From Alteromonadaceae bacterium XY-R5 (lineage in GTDB: Bacteria > Pseudomonadota > Gammaproteobacteria > Enterobacterales > Alteromonadaceae): a stretch of DNA of 64,000 bases. The stretch covers positions 744,001-808,000 of the forward strand of contig LXWE01000002.1 in assembly GCA_001660395.1 (NCBI GenBank), read 5' to 3'. The position numbers and the translations under genes are program-made. Positions 19,042-26,486 of the stretch are shown piece by piece. The notes under the pieces are model-generated. The model had not been told where the DNA came from, did not search any database, and saw nothing but the letters and a program-made list of their open reading frames with translations. How positions within the stretch are numbered: the first letter of the stretch is position 1; each line of letters opens with the position of its first letter.

Positions 19042-19713
19042 TTAATACGCGCCTTTTGCACCTAATACACAGGGCACAGTGGCAAACAGAATGCGTATAT
19101 CCATCAGCATGCTTTGTTCATGCACATAGCGGGTATCTAAGCCCACCTGTTGCGCGAAAGTGGTATCGGCACGACCGGATACTTGCCATAAGCCGGTTAA
19201 ACCCGCTTCACAGTTTAAACGTGGTAACGCCTGGTTTTCGTAGGCATCCACTTCAATGGATAACGCAGGACGAGGGCCAATCAACAGCATGTCGCCTTTT
19301 ATCACATTCCAAAGCTGTGGCAGTTCATCAATAGAATACTTACGAATGAAGCGGCCAACGCGGGTAATGCGCGGGTCGTTCACGTACTTTTTGCACACGC
19401 CTTCACGGTCGCTGGTGGCCGGATCTGGTTCACGGTACTTCGGGTCGGTTTTAAGGTACATAGAACGGAACTTATACATCTTAAAGTGACGACCAAACTT
19501 ACCCACGCGGATCTGGCTGTAAAAACAACTGCCGCGACTTTCCAGACAAATGGCCAGTACGGTGATGATCAGCAGTGGGCTGATAACCAGCATACCTAAA
19601 CCAGCAGCGGTACGTTGCAACCAGGCTGGAATACCGTGGTGACGGCCATCCTGATTGATTTTAAGGGGCGCAGTACGCGCATTAATAACAGAAGTTGAAC
19701 TGGCAGTGATCAT
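19042..19713 (-). CDS. Undecaprenyl-phosphate sugar phosphotransferase (bacterial sugar transferase)
   Basis: 223 residues: one N-terminal hydrophobic helix (about 32-54) and a complete PGT core, with the MYKFRSM motif, KYSIDELPQLWNVIKGDM carrying the catalytic Asp-Glu pair, GPRPALSIE, and GLTGLWQVSGR. This monotopic class transfers a sugar-1-phosphate to undecaprenyl phosphate and starts repeat-unit synthesis. It lacks the four-helix N-terminal part of WcaJ/WbaP, like the short PglC-type enzymes. It begins two bases after the WecG-type gene. Confidence 0.9.
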   Translation of the reverse strand: MITASSTSVINARTAPLKINQDGRHHGIPAWLQRTAAGLGMLVISPLLIITVLAICLESRGSCFYSQIRVGKFGRHFKMYKFRSMYLKTDPKYREPDPATSDREGVCKKYVNDPRITRVGRFIRKYSIDELPQLWNVIKGDMLLIGPRPALSIEVDAYENQALPRLNCEAGLTGLWQVSGRADTTFAQQVGLDTRYVHEQSMLMDIRILFATVPCVLGAKGAY

Positions 19714-19715
19714 GA

Positions 19716-20999
19716 TTATGCTCCTCGTGATACAGCTTTAAGCACAAAGGTGCGGAATAAAAATACAGGGTTACCAATAACATAGCGGGTGAATTTGGTT
19801 TTTGGCTCTTGCAGTAAGCGCCATACCCATTCCATACCCAGCTCGCGCATCCACAATGGCGCACGGGCGATGTTTCCAGAGAAAAAGTCAAACAGCCCGC
19901 CCACTGCCAGCGCAGATTGGCAATTCAGTTCGGCTTTATGTTGTTGCAGCCATTGCTCTTGGCGAGGTGAGCCCATGGCGACTAACAAAATGTCGGTGTT
20001 GGCCTGATTAATACGCGTAACCAACGCGCCTTGCTCATCGCTGCCCAAAAATCCGTGGGCTGTGCCCGCAATAGTAAGATGCGGATATTGCGCCTGAATA
20101 TTTGCGGCCATGGCATCGGCTACACCGGGGGCGGCGCCATATAAAAACAAGCGTTTGCCACTGCGGCTCATGGCCTGACATAAATGGGGAAACAAATCTG
20201 TGCCGTTAACGTTATCCGCCAAGCGATAACCCACCGACTGCGCAGCAATGCGAAGACCAGAGCCATCGGCAAAATTCATTTCAGATTGATTCAACAAGGC
20301 TCGAAAATCTGCGTTGCGGGCACTGACATTGACTGAATGGGCGTTAATGAAATAGCCAATGCGACAGCCACCTTCACGGGGCGCCATAATCTGCTCAACG
20401 GCGTCGGTCATCGTCACATTGTTGATACGAATGCCAAACAAGCGCAATGCTTTGGGCTGACTAAAATCTCGTGCCGTCCCGTAAAGCACGCTGCAAAGCA
20501 GGCCTTTTATCAGCAACTTGATAAAGGCTTTGCTGCCGCCCTGAGCCTGATTCAGCAGCAGCTTTTTCGGGCTGCTTACCGCAAGGCCAGTGCGCTGGTG
20601 CAAACTAACGGCATCGAAAAAGCCGGCGGGCATCTGATAGCGGTTAGCCAGTTGCAAGCAAAATTCGCGGGTGGAGTTTTGCGCAAGTGGCAGGCCACAA
20701 AAGCTGATATCACCGCGGGCAATGGCAAACAGACGGGCGCTGGTTTTCAAATAGCCACAACTAAAGTCCTGATAACTGACCTTACGGCCTGCGCTATCAA
20801 CACAGTGGCGTTGGTGAACAATGGATTGTCGCGATACTAGCGCAGCCAACACATTGGTTAGCATCAGCGGGCTGCATAACAACAGACTGGCCGCTGCCAA
20901 CGGGCGGTTTAACCACGTACCGCGATAGACTCTTTCCTTGTTGAAGTGTGAGGTTGCGCCATTCCCTGTGGCGACAACCTGGGGTTTGAGTAAAAACAT
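19716..20999 (-). CDS. WecG/TagA/CpsF glycosyltransferase with an N-terminal degenerate sugar-transferase-like region
   Basis: 427 residues. Residues from about 185 to the end form a full WecG/TagA/CpsF domain (INAHSVNVS, NFADGSGL, YGAAPGV, LLVAMGSPRQEQW, VGGLFDFFSG, EWVWRLLQEP), which adds the second sugar to a lipid-linked intermediate. The first 180 residues look like a bacterial sugar transferase core (NRPLAAASLLLCSPLML helix, an HQRHCVDSAGRKV segment, GDISFCGLPLA, QRTGLAVS), but the catalytic DELPQ region is missing, so that part is probably structural. First gene of its operon, with a sigma54-type promoter upstream. Confidence 0.85.
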   Translation of the reverse strand: MFLLKPQVVATGNGATSHFNKERVYRGTWLNRPLAAASLLLCSPLMLTNVLAALVSRQSIVHQRHCVDSAGRKVSYQDFSCGYLKTSARLFAIARGDISFCGLPLAQNSTREFCLQLANRYQMPAGFFDAVSLHQRTGLAVSSPKKLLLNQAQGGSKAFIKLLIKGLLCSVLYGTARDFSQPKALRLFGIRINNVTMTDAVEQIMAPREGGCRIGYFINAHSVNVSARNADFRALLNQSEMNFADGSGLRIAAQSVGYRLADNVNGTDLFPHLCQAMSRSGKRLFLYGAAPGVADAMAANIQAQYPHLTIAGTAHGFLGSDEQGALVTRINQANTDILLVAMGSPRQEQWLQQHKAELNCQSALAVGGLFDFFSGNIARAPLWMRELGMEWVWRLLQEPKTKFTRYVIGNPVFLFRTFVLKAVSRGA

Positions 21000-21060
21000 C
21001 GGGAAGCCTCATTAACTGCTTAATTACTGCTTAACTGCTCAGGTTCTCGATGTTAGCTAG

Positions 21061-21076
21061 TGCCAAGACTGTGCCA
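21061..21076 (-). promoter_or_regulatory. Sigma54-type promoter of the wecG-like/sugar transferase operon
   Basis: Minus-strand TGGCACAGTCTTGGCA. TGGCAC is a perfect -24 element and TGGCA differs from the consensus -12 at one base. It lies about 60 bases before the start at 20999. Confidence 0.65.
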
Positions 21077-21163
21077 GCTTAGGAAAAATATTTAAGCGTA
21101 TGAAAAATAAGGGGTTATTTTAAATCTTCAGGATTGGGCAGGGCAGTTGGCAGGCATTTCGAT

Positions 21164-21174
21164 TTGCGAATTGC
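21164..21174. promoter_or_regulatory. Putative activator site upstream of the sigma54 promoter
   Basis: TTGCGAATTGC, followed by TAA. It is about 90-110 bp upstream of the -24/-12 element at 21061-21076 and is one of the recurring GCRAATTGC motifs of this locus. Confidence 0.48.
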
Positions 21175-21201
21175 TAAGGTTTTTTCAATTTAAGAATGGG
21201 A

Positions 21202-21945
21202 TCAGTAAAAATGCGGGTATTGACGTTGCACCTGGCGAAACAGCGCCGCGAGTTGATGTTGGTGGGGAAGGGGATCTAGTTTTGCCAGCAAACGAGACAG
21301 CCGCGATAAGCTTTTGTGGATCAAGCGCAAGGGTAAGCTGGTGCGCAGCGGGCCGTGATTATAGTGGCGAATAAAATCCTGTAGCCTTATATCAAAGGTA
21401 TTGTTCCAGCGCGGATCTAAGATAGCAATGCATGTTTGCCCCTGACTGCAGGCGATCACCTGATCATTCTCGCCCCAGCCAACCTTGCCTTGAAAGGCGT
21501 TTTCAGGCGGATTGGCATGCATCACATCATGTAAAAAGGCCAACGATGCCTCGCAGTGAGTCACCAGTACCACGCCCGAATTAAACTGGCCACTGTAGCC
21601 TTTGGCCATAAACACACTGGCATCGGGGCGATCGTGGGTAATGACATCCAGTGCAGGCGCATTTGGGTTGATATAGGCATCGGCATCGACAAACAGCACC
21701 CGTTGATAGCCTGCCATTAAGGCGTGTTTTAACAGCAAAATTTTCAGCCAACAGCATTCTACGCCCAGACGAGTTACCCCAGGGCGGCTGACGGCGACAT
21801 AATCGTAACCGTGACGCAGGGCATAGCGGCGCTGGCTTTGAATGTGCCTGCGATACAGCCATTGGTAGCCATTCATGGCAATGGTAAATACTAAGGTGTT
21901 GTCATTAGCCATTGCATACTCCGCAATACTCAGCGCAGTCAGCAT
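21202..21945 (-). CDS. Glycosyltransferase with DXD motif (GT34/GT8-like)
   Basis: 247 residues. It has the features of a retaining GT-A glycosyltransferase: the AMNGYQWLYRRH start, a WLKILLLKHAL helix, the metal motif VLFVDADAY (about 87-95), FNSGVVLV, and GENDQVI. The pattern resembles the galactosyl/mannosyl-transferase families (GMA12/MNN10 or GT8); the exact family is uncertain. ATG 21912 is an alternative start. Transcribed leftward from its own sigma54-type promoter, divergent from the LruC gene. Confidence 0.75.
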   Translation of the reverse strand: MLTALSIAEYAMANDNTLVFTIAMNGYQWLYRRHIQSQRRYALRHGYDYVAVSRPGVTRLGVECCWLKILLLKHALMAGYQRVLFVDADAYINPNAPALDVITHDRPDASVFMAKGYSGQFNSGVVLVTHCEASLAFLHDVMHANPPENAFQGKVGWGENDQVIACSQGQTCIAILDPRWNNTFDIRLQDFIRHYNHGPLRTSLPLRLIHKSLSRLSRLLAKLDPLPHQHQLAALFRQVQRQYPHFY

Positions 21946-21997
21946 CTCAGCTGACAGGGCGGACTACCCTGCATTTGCGCTTCAAAAACCATGACAG

Positions 21998-22013
21998 AGC
22001 AAAAACTGCACCA
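21998..22013 (-). promoter_or_regulatory. Sigma54-type promoter of the DXD glycosyltransferase gene
   Basis: Minus-strand TGGTGCAGTTTTTGCT: the -12 TTGCT is perfect and the -24 keeps TGG and the C. It lies about 50 bases before the start codon and shares an upstream site (22107-22117) with the divergent LruC promoter. Confidence 0.55.
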
Positions 22014-22106
22014 GCTTCTTTGATGGGGTAAATGCCTCGATTCCGTCCATTTATGCGAACTTTTTTGCGCTATCCGTTGCATCTTGCAAATCCTTCCTGA
22101 ATCTCC

Positions 22107-22117
22107 TTGCAAATTGC
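22107..22117. promoter_or_regulatory. Putative shared activator site between divergent sigma54 promoters
   Basis: TTGCAAATTGC, with a half copy TTGCAAATCC at 22084-22093. It sits about 95 bp upstream of the leftward promoter and about 67-77 bp upstream of the rightward one, so a single activator could serve both. Confidence 0.5.
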
Positions 22118-22183
22118 TAATCCATCGCGGCGCTACTGGCGAATAAAAAAACTAACTCATTGATAAATAAGTTATTGAAACAA

Positions 22184-22199
22184 TGGCACAAGGCTGGCT
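22184..22199 (+). promoter_or_regulatory. Sigma54-type promoter of the LruC-domain gene
   Basis: TGGCACAAGGCTGGCT: a perfect TGGCAC -24 element and TGGCT at -12 (one mismatch), with correct spacing. The start codon is about 57 bases downstream, behind a strong AAGGAGG ribosome site. Confidence 0.65.
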
Positions 22200-22255
22200 T
22201 AGAGGAACATTGGAAATTGTTAATTTGGTGAATTGGCCTGTGTAAGGAGGTTGTT

Positions 22256-23890
22256 ATGCAAGGCAAACGCAAAAAGCTAGGGCTGTTATTGGGGGGGATT
22301 GTTGGTGCAAGCCTGTTAACCCTGTCTCAGGCCGTTGAAATTGTTAACGGTAAGTATGTTTGGAACTTTCTAAGCGGTCAGGCTTGGCCACTCGGATACG
22401 ATCAAAACACAGGTAAGCCGGATAATCTCACCTACCACCGTGATGAATATCCCAGTGAGTTTTTTCAGCGCATCAACAATGCATTACCGGAAAGCTATGT
22501 AAATGAAGCCTTTATGACCGACGACGAAGGCGCCACTATCACTCTGACCGAAGAGGCGGAAGTCTTTGTCACCTTTATTCACGAAGGTGCAGGCTACAAA
22601 AATGCCTTTGGCTTTTTTACCTTTGATAAAGCCAACCCGCCAACCAGTATTAATGAGGTGCGCGAAACTATCGTGTTTCCCAACTTATCGTATCCGCACA
22701 TGACCAACGGGCACAGATTAAGCTTGGGGACATTTCCTGCGGGCACCAGTATCGGCTTTATGGTGGCCGCCAACGGTTTCTCTTATTACGACGGTGTGAA
22801 GAACACCGCAGTACCTTACTACTACTCGTTGCAAGATCTTAACCCCGAGGCGGATCCTGCCTTGCGCCAGCATATGGTGGCCTTGTTTGATGATGAAGTG
22901 TCTGAGGTTATCTTAGGCTTTGAAGATTTGCCGCGTACCTGGGGCGATAACGACTTTAATGATGCGGTATTCAGTGTAAAAACCACACCAGAAACCGCAT
23001 TAGATACTCAAGCTTTGGTTGCCATGCCAGAAGCTAACGACAGCGATGCCGATGGTATTTTAGATAGCGAAGACGAGTTCCCAAATAACTATCGTCGTGC
23101 CTTTAGTAGCTACTTCCCGTCACAAACCGAGTACACCACACTGGCGTACGAAGACGAGTGGCCGAAAGTGGGCGATTACGACATGAACGATTTGGTGATC
23201 CGCGAACGCCTGCAAACCACCTATGATGCCAATGGCAATATCAGTGGCTTTATTTTGCATGGCCTCATTGCTGCCCGCGGTGCGGCTAATCACAACGGCT
23301 TTGCCTTACGCATTATGGATATGCTGCCAGAAAACATTGCCGATGCCACCCTTACCATAGACGGTCAAACTTTTGATAAAGCCACCGAAGGCTTTCAAAC
23401 CGATGCGGTTATCCAATTGTGGAGCGATAGCCACCAGTTTACCCAAACCAACGAAACCGGTAGCTGCTCACACTTTAACACCAACAAAAGCTGCCCGTTT
23501 TACCAGCCAGTGAGCTTTACGCTGGATGTGACCTTTGATGGCACAGTGTCCACCTTAGCCCACTCGGATTTCGACTTTTTTATTTTCCGCACGGACGACA
23601 GAAGCCATGAGATCCACTTTGCTGGCTATGCGCCCACCGACTTGTTTGATACCGGCCGCTTTGGTCGCTTCGACGATACCTCCGACCCTGCCACTGGCCG
23701 CTATTTCAAAGCCGCCAACAACTTGCCCTGGGGCTTAAAAGTCAGTGCCGATTGGTATTACCCACGTGAATATATCGATGTGATCTGGGCGTACCCTGAT
23801 TATGAAACCTGGGTAGAAAGCTCTGGTGAACTGGCGCAAGACTGGTACTTAACCAGTGACCGTAAATCCCATTACTACGTGACCGAATAA
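22256..23890 (+). CDS. Secreted LruC-domain protein (DUF4114/DUF4842)
   Basis: 544 residues with a signal peptide (about 1-27, cleavage after SQA). A DUF4114-like domain ends in GFEDLPRTWGDNDFNDAVF (about 223-241). It is followed by a calcium-binding-type Asp-rich repeat (SDADGILDSEDEFP) and a DUF4842/LruC domain with GDYDMNDLVI. These asparagine/aspartate-rich motifs occur in surface and matrix proteins of several phyla; their biochemical role is not known. Position and promoter type suggest a matrix or surface protein made together with the polysaccharide. It is followed 11 bases later by a lipoprotein gene. Confidence 0.85.
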   Translation: MQGKRKKLGLLLGGIVGASLLTLSQAVEIVNGKYVWNFLSGQAWPLGYDQNTGKPDNLTYHRDEYPSEFFQRINNALPESYVNEAFMTDDEGATITLTEEAEVFVTFIHEGAGYKNAFGFFTFDKANPPTSINEVRETIVFPNLSYPHMTNGHRLSLGTFPAGTSIGFMVAANGFSYYDGVKNTAVPYYYSLQDLNPEADPALRQHMVALFDDEVSEVILGFEDLPRTWGDNDFNDAVFSVKTTPETALDTQALVAMPEANDSDADGILDSEDEFPNNYRRAFSSYFPSQTEYTTLAYEDEWPKVGDYDMNDLVIRERLQTTYDANGNISGFILHGLIAARGAANHNGFALRIMDMLPENIADATLTIDGQTFDKATEGFQTDAVIQLWSDSHQFTQTNETGSCSHFNTNKSCPFYQPVSFTLDVTFDGTVSTLAHSDFDFFIFRTDDRSHEIHFAGYAPTDLFDTGRFGRFDDTSDPATGRYFKAANNLPWGLKVSADWYYPREYIDVIWAYPDYETWVESSGELAQDWYLTSDRKSHYYVTE

Positions 23891-23901
23891 GGAGAAACAC
23901 C

Positions 23902-24519
23902 ATGTTTATTGATACACCCAACCATACGCGCCTTGGTTCGGCCATGTTACTGAGCCTGAGTTTGATACTGGTTGCCTGTGGCGGCGGAGGCGGCGGTGAT
24001 ACTGCCAGTACGCCAGCAACCACCACCGTGGTAACAGAAACCAGCACGGACACGGGAAGCACCAGCACGGAAGCAGATACCACAACCGATGCTGATACAG
24101 CAACAGACACCAGCTCGGAGCAAACCGCGCAAACGGATTACACCCCAGATGAAGCCTTATTGGCACAGAGCGCGGAAACCTCAGAGAATCTGTATGTGGA
24201 CCCGAGCTTCGACTTCAATACCTTTAAGCGTTTAACGCTGGATATCTCGGCTACCGATGAAACGGGCGCCCCCTTGGCAAATACCCTGTTAAAGGTGTAT
24301 GCCATCGATGAAAGCGTGCAGAGCGTGAATGATCCCGGCATCGAAAACCGACGCTTACTCAGCGTGGCAGCCACCGATGCCAACGGCCAGATCTACTATC
24401 AGTTTGAAGTAGCACAAACCGTCTCCAACGTGTTGTTACAACTGGCGGTAATTGGCATCGAAAACCATGTAATTGTGGGGGTAACCAGCAGCCAAACCAT
24501 CGTTCATCAGTTCAATTAA
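23902..24519 (+). CDS. Putative lipoprotein with Thr/Asp-rich linker
   Basis: 205 residues. The signal peptide ends in a lipobox (LILVAC) followed by a run of glycines, a low-complexity Thr/Ser/Asp/Ala linker (about 34-80) and a small beta-rich C-terminal domain (about 100-205) containing TDANGQIYYQF, reminiscent of carboxypeptidase-regulatory-like or immunoglobulin-like folds. The glycine run plus flexible linker suggests display at the cell surface. It probably forms one operon with the LruC gene and may anchor it; no close family is recognised. Confidence 0.72.
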   Translation: MFIDTPNHTRLGSAMLLSLSLILVACGGGGGGDTASTPATTTVVTETSTDTGSTSTEADTTTDADTATDTSSEQTAQTDYTPDEALLAQSAETSENLYVDPSFDFNTFKRLTLDISATDETGAPLANTLLKVYAIDESVQSVNDPGIENRRLLSVAATDANGQIYYQFEVAQTVSNVLLQLAVIGIENHVIVGVTSSQTIVHQFN

Positions 24520-24735
24520 CCTTTAGTTCCTAAGTAACCAGTGTGTGCAGGTCATGGATGACCGCTTTTAGCGCCTGAATCCTTCTGCCACTTTCTTCGT
24601 AAAGCGAACCAAGGTAAATAAAAATACCGTTTAATGTTTCCAACAACGCTTAGCTGGTTTAAAGTACTTTTCTTAAATTAATCAAAGCACTAAGGTTTGG
24701 CAGTGCAGGCAAAGCCTCTAGCGGTCATAATCACT

Positions 24736-24804
24736 GCTAACAAGTTGTTTAAACCTGACAAAAACTCGCCTTGCGATTTTTACCGCAAATTTGGGGCGTT
24801 AGTG
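24736..24804 (+). repeat. attC-like element upstream of the Rex-like module
   Basis: The 329-base gap after the lipoprotein gene holds no gene. Its right part begins GCTAACAAGTTGTTTAAAC and ends GGGGCGTTAG, the outer CTAAC/GTTAG pair and wording typical of integron attC sites, with an internal hairpin TTGCG (24771-24775) / CGCAA (24784-24788). The inner L-box pairing is poor, the R' box GTTAGTG departs from the consensus GTTRRRY, and no integrase or second attC is visible, so it may be a degenerate or chance match. The following gene starts 45 bases later, as expected for a cassette. 24520-24735 shows nothing supportable. Confidence 0.35.
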
Positions 24805-24848
24805 CTCATATCAAAAATTAAACATCTAAGTAATATCAAGGAATAGAA

Positions 24849-25874
24849 GTGGAAGAAGCAAAAGTTACGTTTTACTGCTTTGATAAATGCGGTTTATTTG
24901 AGTATGGAGCGGAACAATCTAAACTGGGTGAACTTTCCGACTTTTTAAATCAACTGATGGCATGGGTTCAAAGGGATGATAAACCTCTCGATGAAACTTG
25001 CACCTATGCGATAGAGGAAAGTGAAGATGTGAGTCGCACATTTTGCTACGACATTGTGAAGAATGGTGTTACGGGCGATTTTTTACTTACGACATGGAAT
25101 GAAACTCCATCATATAAAGGAAAAGTTGCTGCTGTTAATTCAAAAGGCAAAGTTGGTGGAGCCAAAGTTGAATTTACAAAGCTTCCAAAAGACAGTATTC
25201 CTGGTTATGCGACTTACTTCTGGATTATTCCGTCTAAAAATGTTTTTGCTTCTATTAGATTTCAGCATGTTTTGAACGGGAAGAAAAATTTTGATAAGTA
25301 TTTTAAAGAATTTATATCAAAATTTAGTGAATACGTTGTTTTGGGTGAAAGTGATGATTCAGACTTTCAGATAATTGGATATGCTGAAAAAGAAGATGAT
25401 GAACCAAAAAATCTTCATGCATACCTGAAAACGTCTATTTTGAGAAAGTCAGGGCAGACGGATTATATTGTTAATAATCTTTCGAAAATTAGGAAAGTCA
25501 CAAGGCATAATCGTCTGTCTCCTAATTTGGAAAATAGCCAAGATCTTTGGCAAAAAGCACTGCTAGGTCTTGGCCTTAAGAAGCAGAGGAAACTGAATTC
25601 TGATGTAAACTTTTCTTATGAATTCTCATTCAAACCAAGTGAGGATGAACTTACTGAAATGATCGATGAATGGGAAGATAATCATGATTCTAAATGGGAT
25701 GATATTGGCTTTACATTGACAGGAGAGCAGAATCCGCGTTGGTTGAGTAACTCTCTTGCACGAGATACATTTGAACTTGATGTAAAAAGGGTCAATGATG
25801 AAATAGTTGACGCGGAAAGCATACTGGATCAAGTTACAGAAAAACGAGATTTGATACTTGCACTATTAAAGTAA
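24849..25874 (+). CDS. RexA-like protein of a putative abortive-infection pair
   Basis: 341 residues from a GTG with AAGGA upstream; no signal or membrane segment. By eye it parallels phage lambda RexA along its length: an early DFLNQLM helix (RexA VFLNSLL), a middle AVNSKGK...LPKDSIPGYATYFWI stretch (RexA INRSKAS...LADDESLGFPSFLF), and a C-terminal part with FSFKPSEDE...WDDIGFTLTGE (RexA VIKPKFKRD...FSDISLRAKDE). It is about 60 residues longer than RexA. It is followed ten bases later by a small multi-pass membrane protein, the RexB position. The pair is clearly more AT-rich than the flanking exopolysaccharide genes. Remote homology is inferred without a search. Confidence 0.6.
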   Translation: MEEAKVTFYCFDKCGLFEYGAEQSKLGELSDFLNQLMAWVQRDDKPLDETCTYAIEESEDVSRTFCYDIVKNGVTGDFLLTTWNETPSYKGKVAAVNSKGKVGGAKVEFTKLPKDSIPGYATYFWIIPSKNVFASIRFQHVLNGKKNFDKYFKEFISKFSEYVVLGESDDSDFQIIGYAEKEDDEPKNLHAYLKTSILRKSGQTDYIVNNLSKIRKVTRHNRLSPNLENSQDLWQKALLGLGLKKQRKLNSDVNFSYEFSFKPSEDELTEMIDEWEDNHDSKWDDIGFTLTGEQNPRWLSNSLARDTFELDVKRVNDEIVDAESILDQVTEKRDLILALLK

Positions 25875-25883
25875 GGTTCAGCG

Positions 25884-26408
25884 ATGAATATTTACATTAA
25901 AATAGTTGGGGTAATTGTTTTCATTGGTATTTTTATTGTTTCAGTTCTTCTTGGGAAATATATTCCTTTCAAAGAGCAGATGCCAATCTATGAGGGTCTT
26001 AGAAATACATCATCAATAATTTTTGCTGTGATGGGTGCATGGATAGCACTTCTTTATCCAAGTAAGTTATCTAAAGCATTTGGAAAAAAGGCATATGATG
26101 AGAAGAAGGATGACATAGAACAAATAAATAGGTTGTTTAGGCCGTTAATTTACTCAACAGTAATATTAATGGTTGTAATTAGTATGTCTTTTGTTGTTCC
26201 TTTGGCAAAGCAAGTTAACATACTTCTTCAATACAAAGAAATATTTCGCTCTCTTAGTTTCGCTATAATCGGCTCACTGACATTCATACAATTCTGGTCA
26301 TTGATTCTGACACTGATACCAAGTGATAGCATAAAAGATGATTTAGATGAGGTAAAACAAAGAGAGGAAATGTTAGATAGAATGCGCCCAGGCAAAAAAA
26401 AGCACTAA
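25884..26408 (+). CDS. RexB-like small membrane protein
   Basis: 174 residues with four predicted transmembrane helices (about 5-23, 42-60, 90-112, 121-145) and a charged cytoplasmic loop and tail. Lambda RexB has 144 residues and four helices, and both share a YIP element after the first helix. In the lambda system RexA activates RexB, which depolarises the membrane on phage infection. That this pair works the same way is inference from order, topology and the RexA-like partner. AT-rich like its partner. Confidence 0.58.
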   Translation: MNIYIKIVGVIVFIGIFIVSVLLGKYIPFKEQMPIYEGLRNTSSIIFAVMGAWIALLYPSKLSKAFGKKAYDEKKDDIEQINRLFRPLIYSTVILMVVISMSFVVPLAKQVNILLQYKEIFRSLSFAIIGSLTFIQFWSLILTLIPSDSIKDDLDEVKQREEMLDRMRPGKKKH

Positions 26409-26486
26409 TAAGTAAAGACAGTTGAAGCCTAGGGCGTATCTGATTAAGGTGTGATATCCGCTTTTTCCCAATAGCCGACCGCCAGA

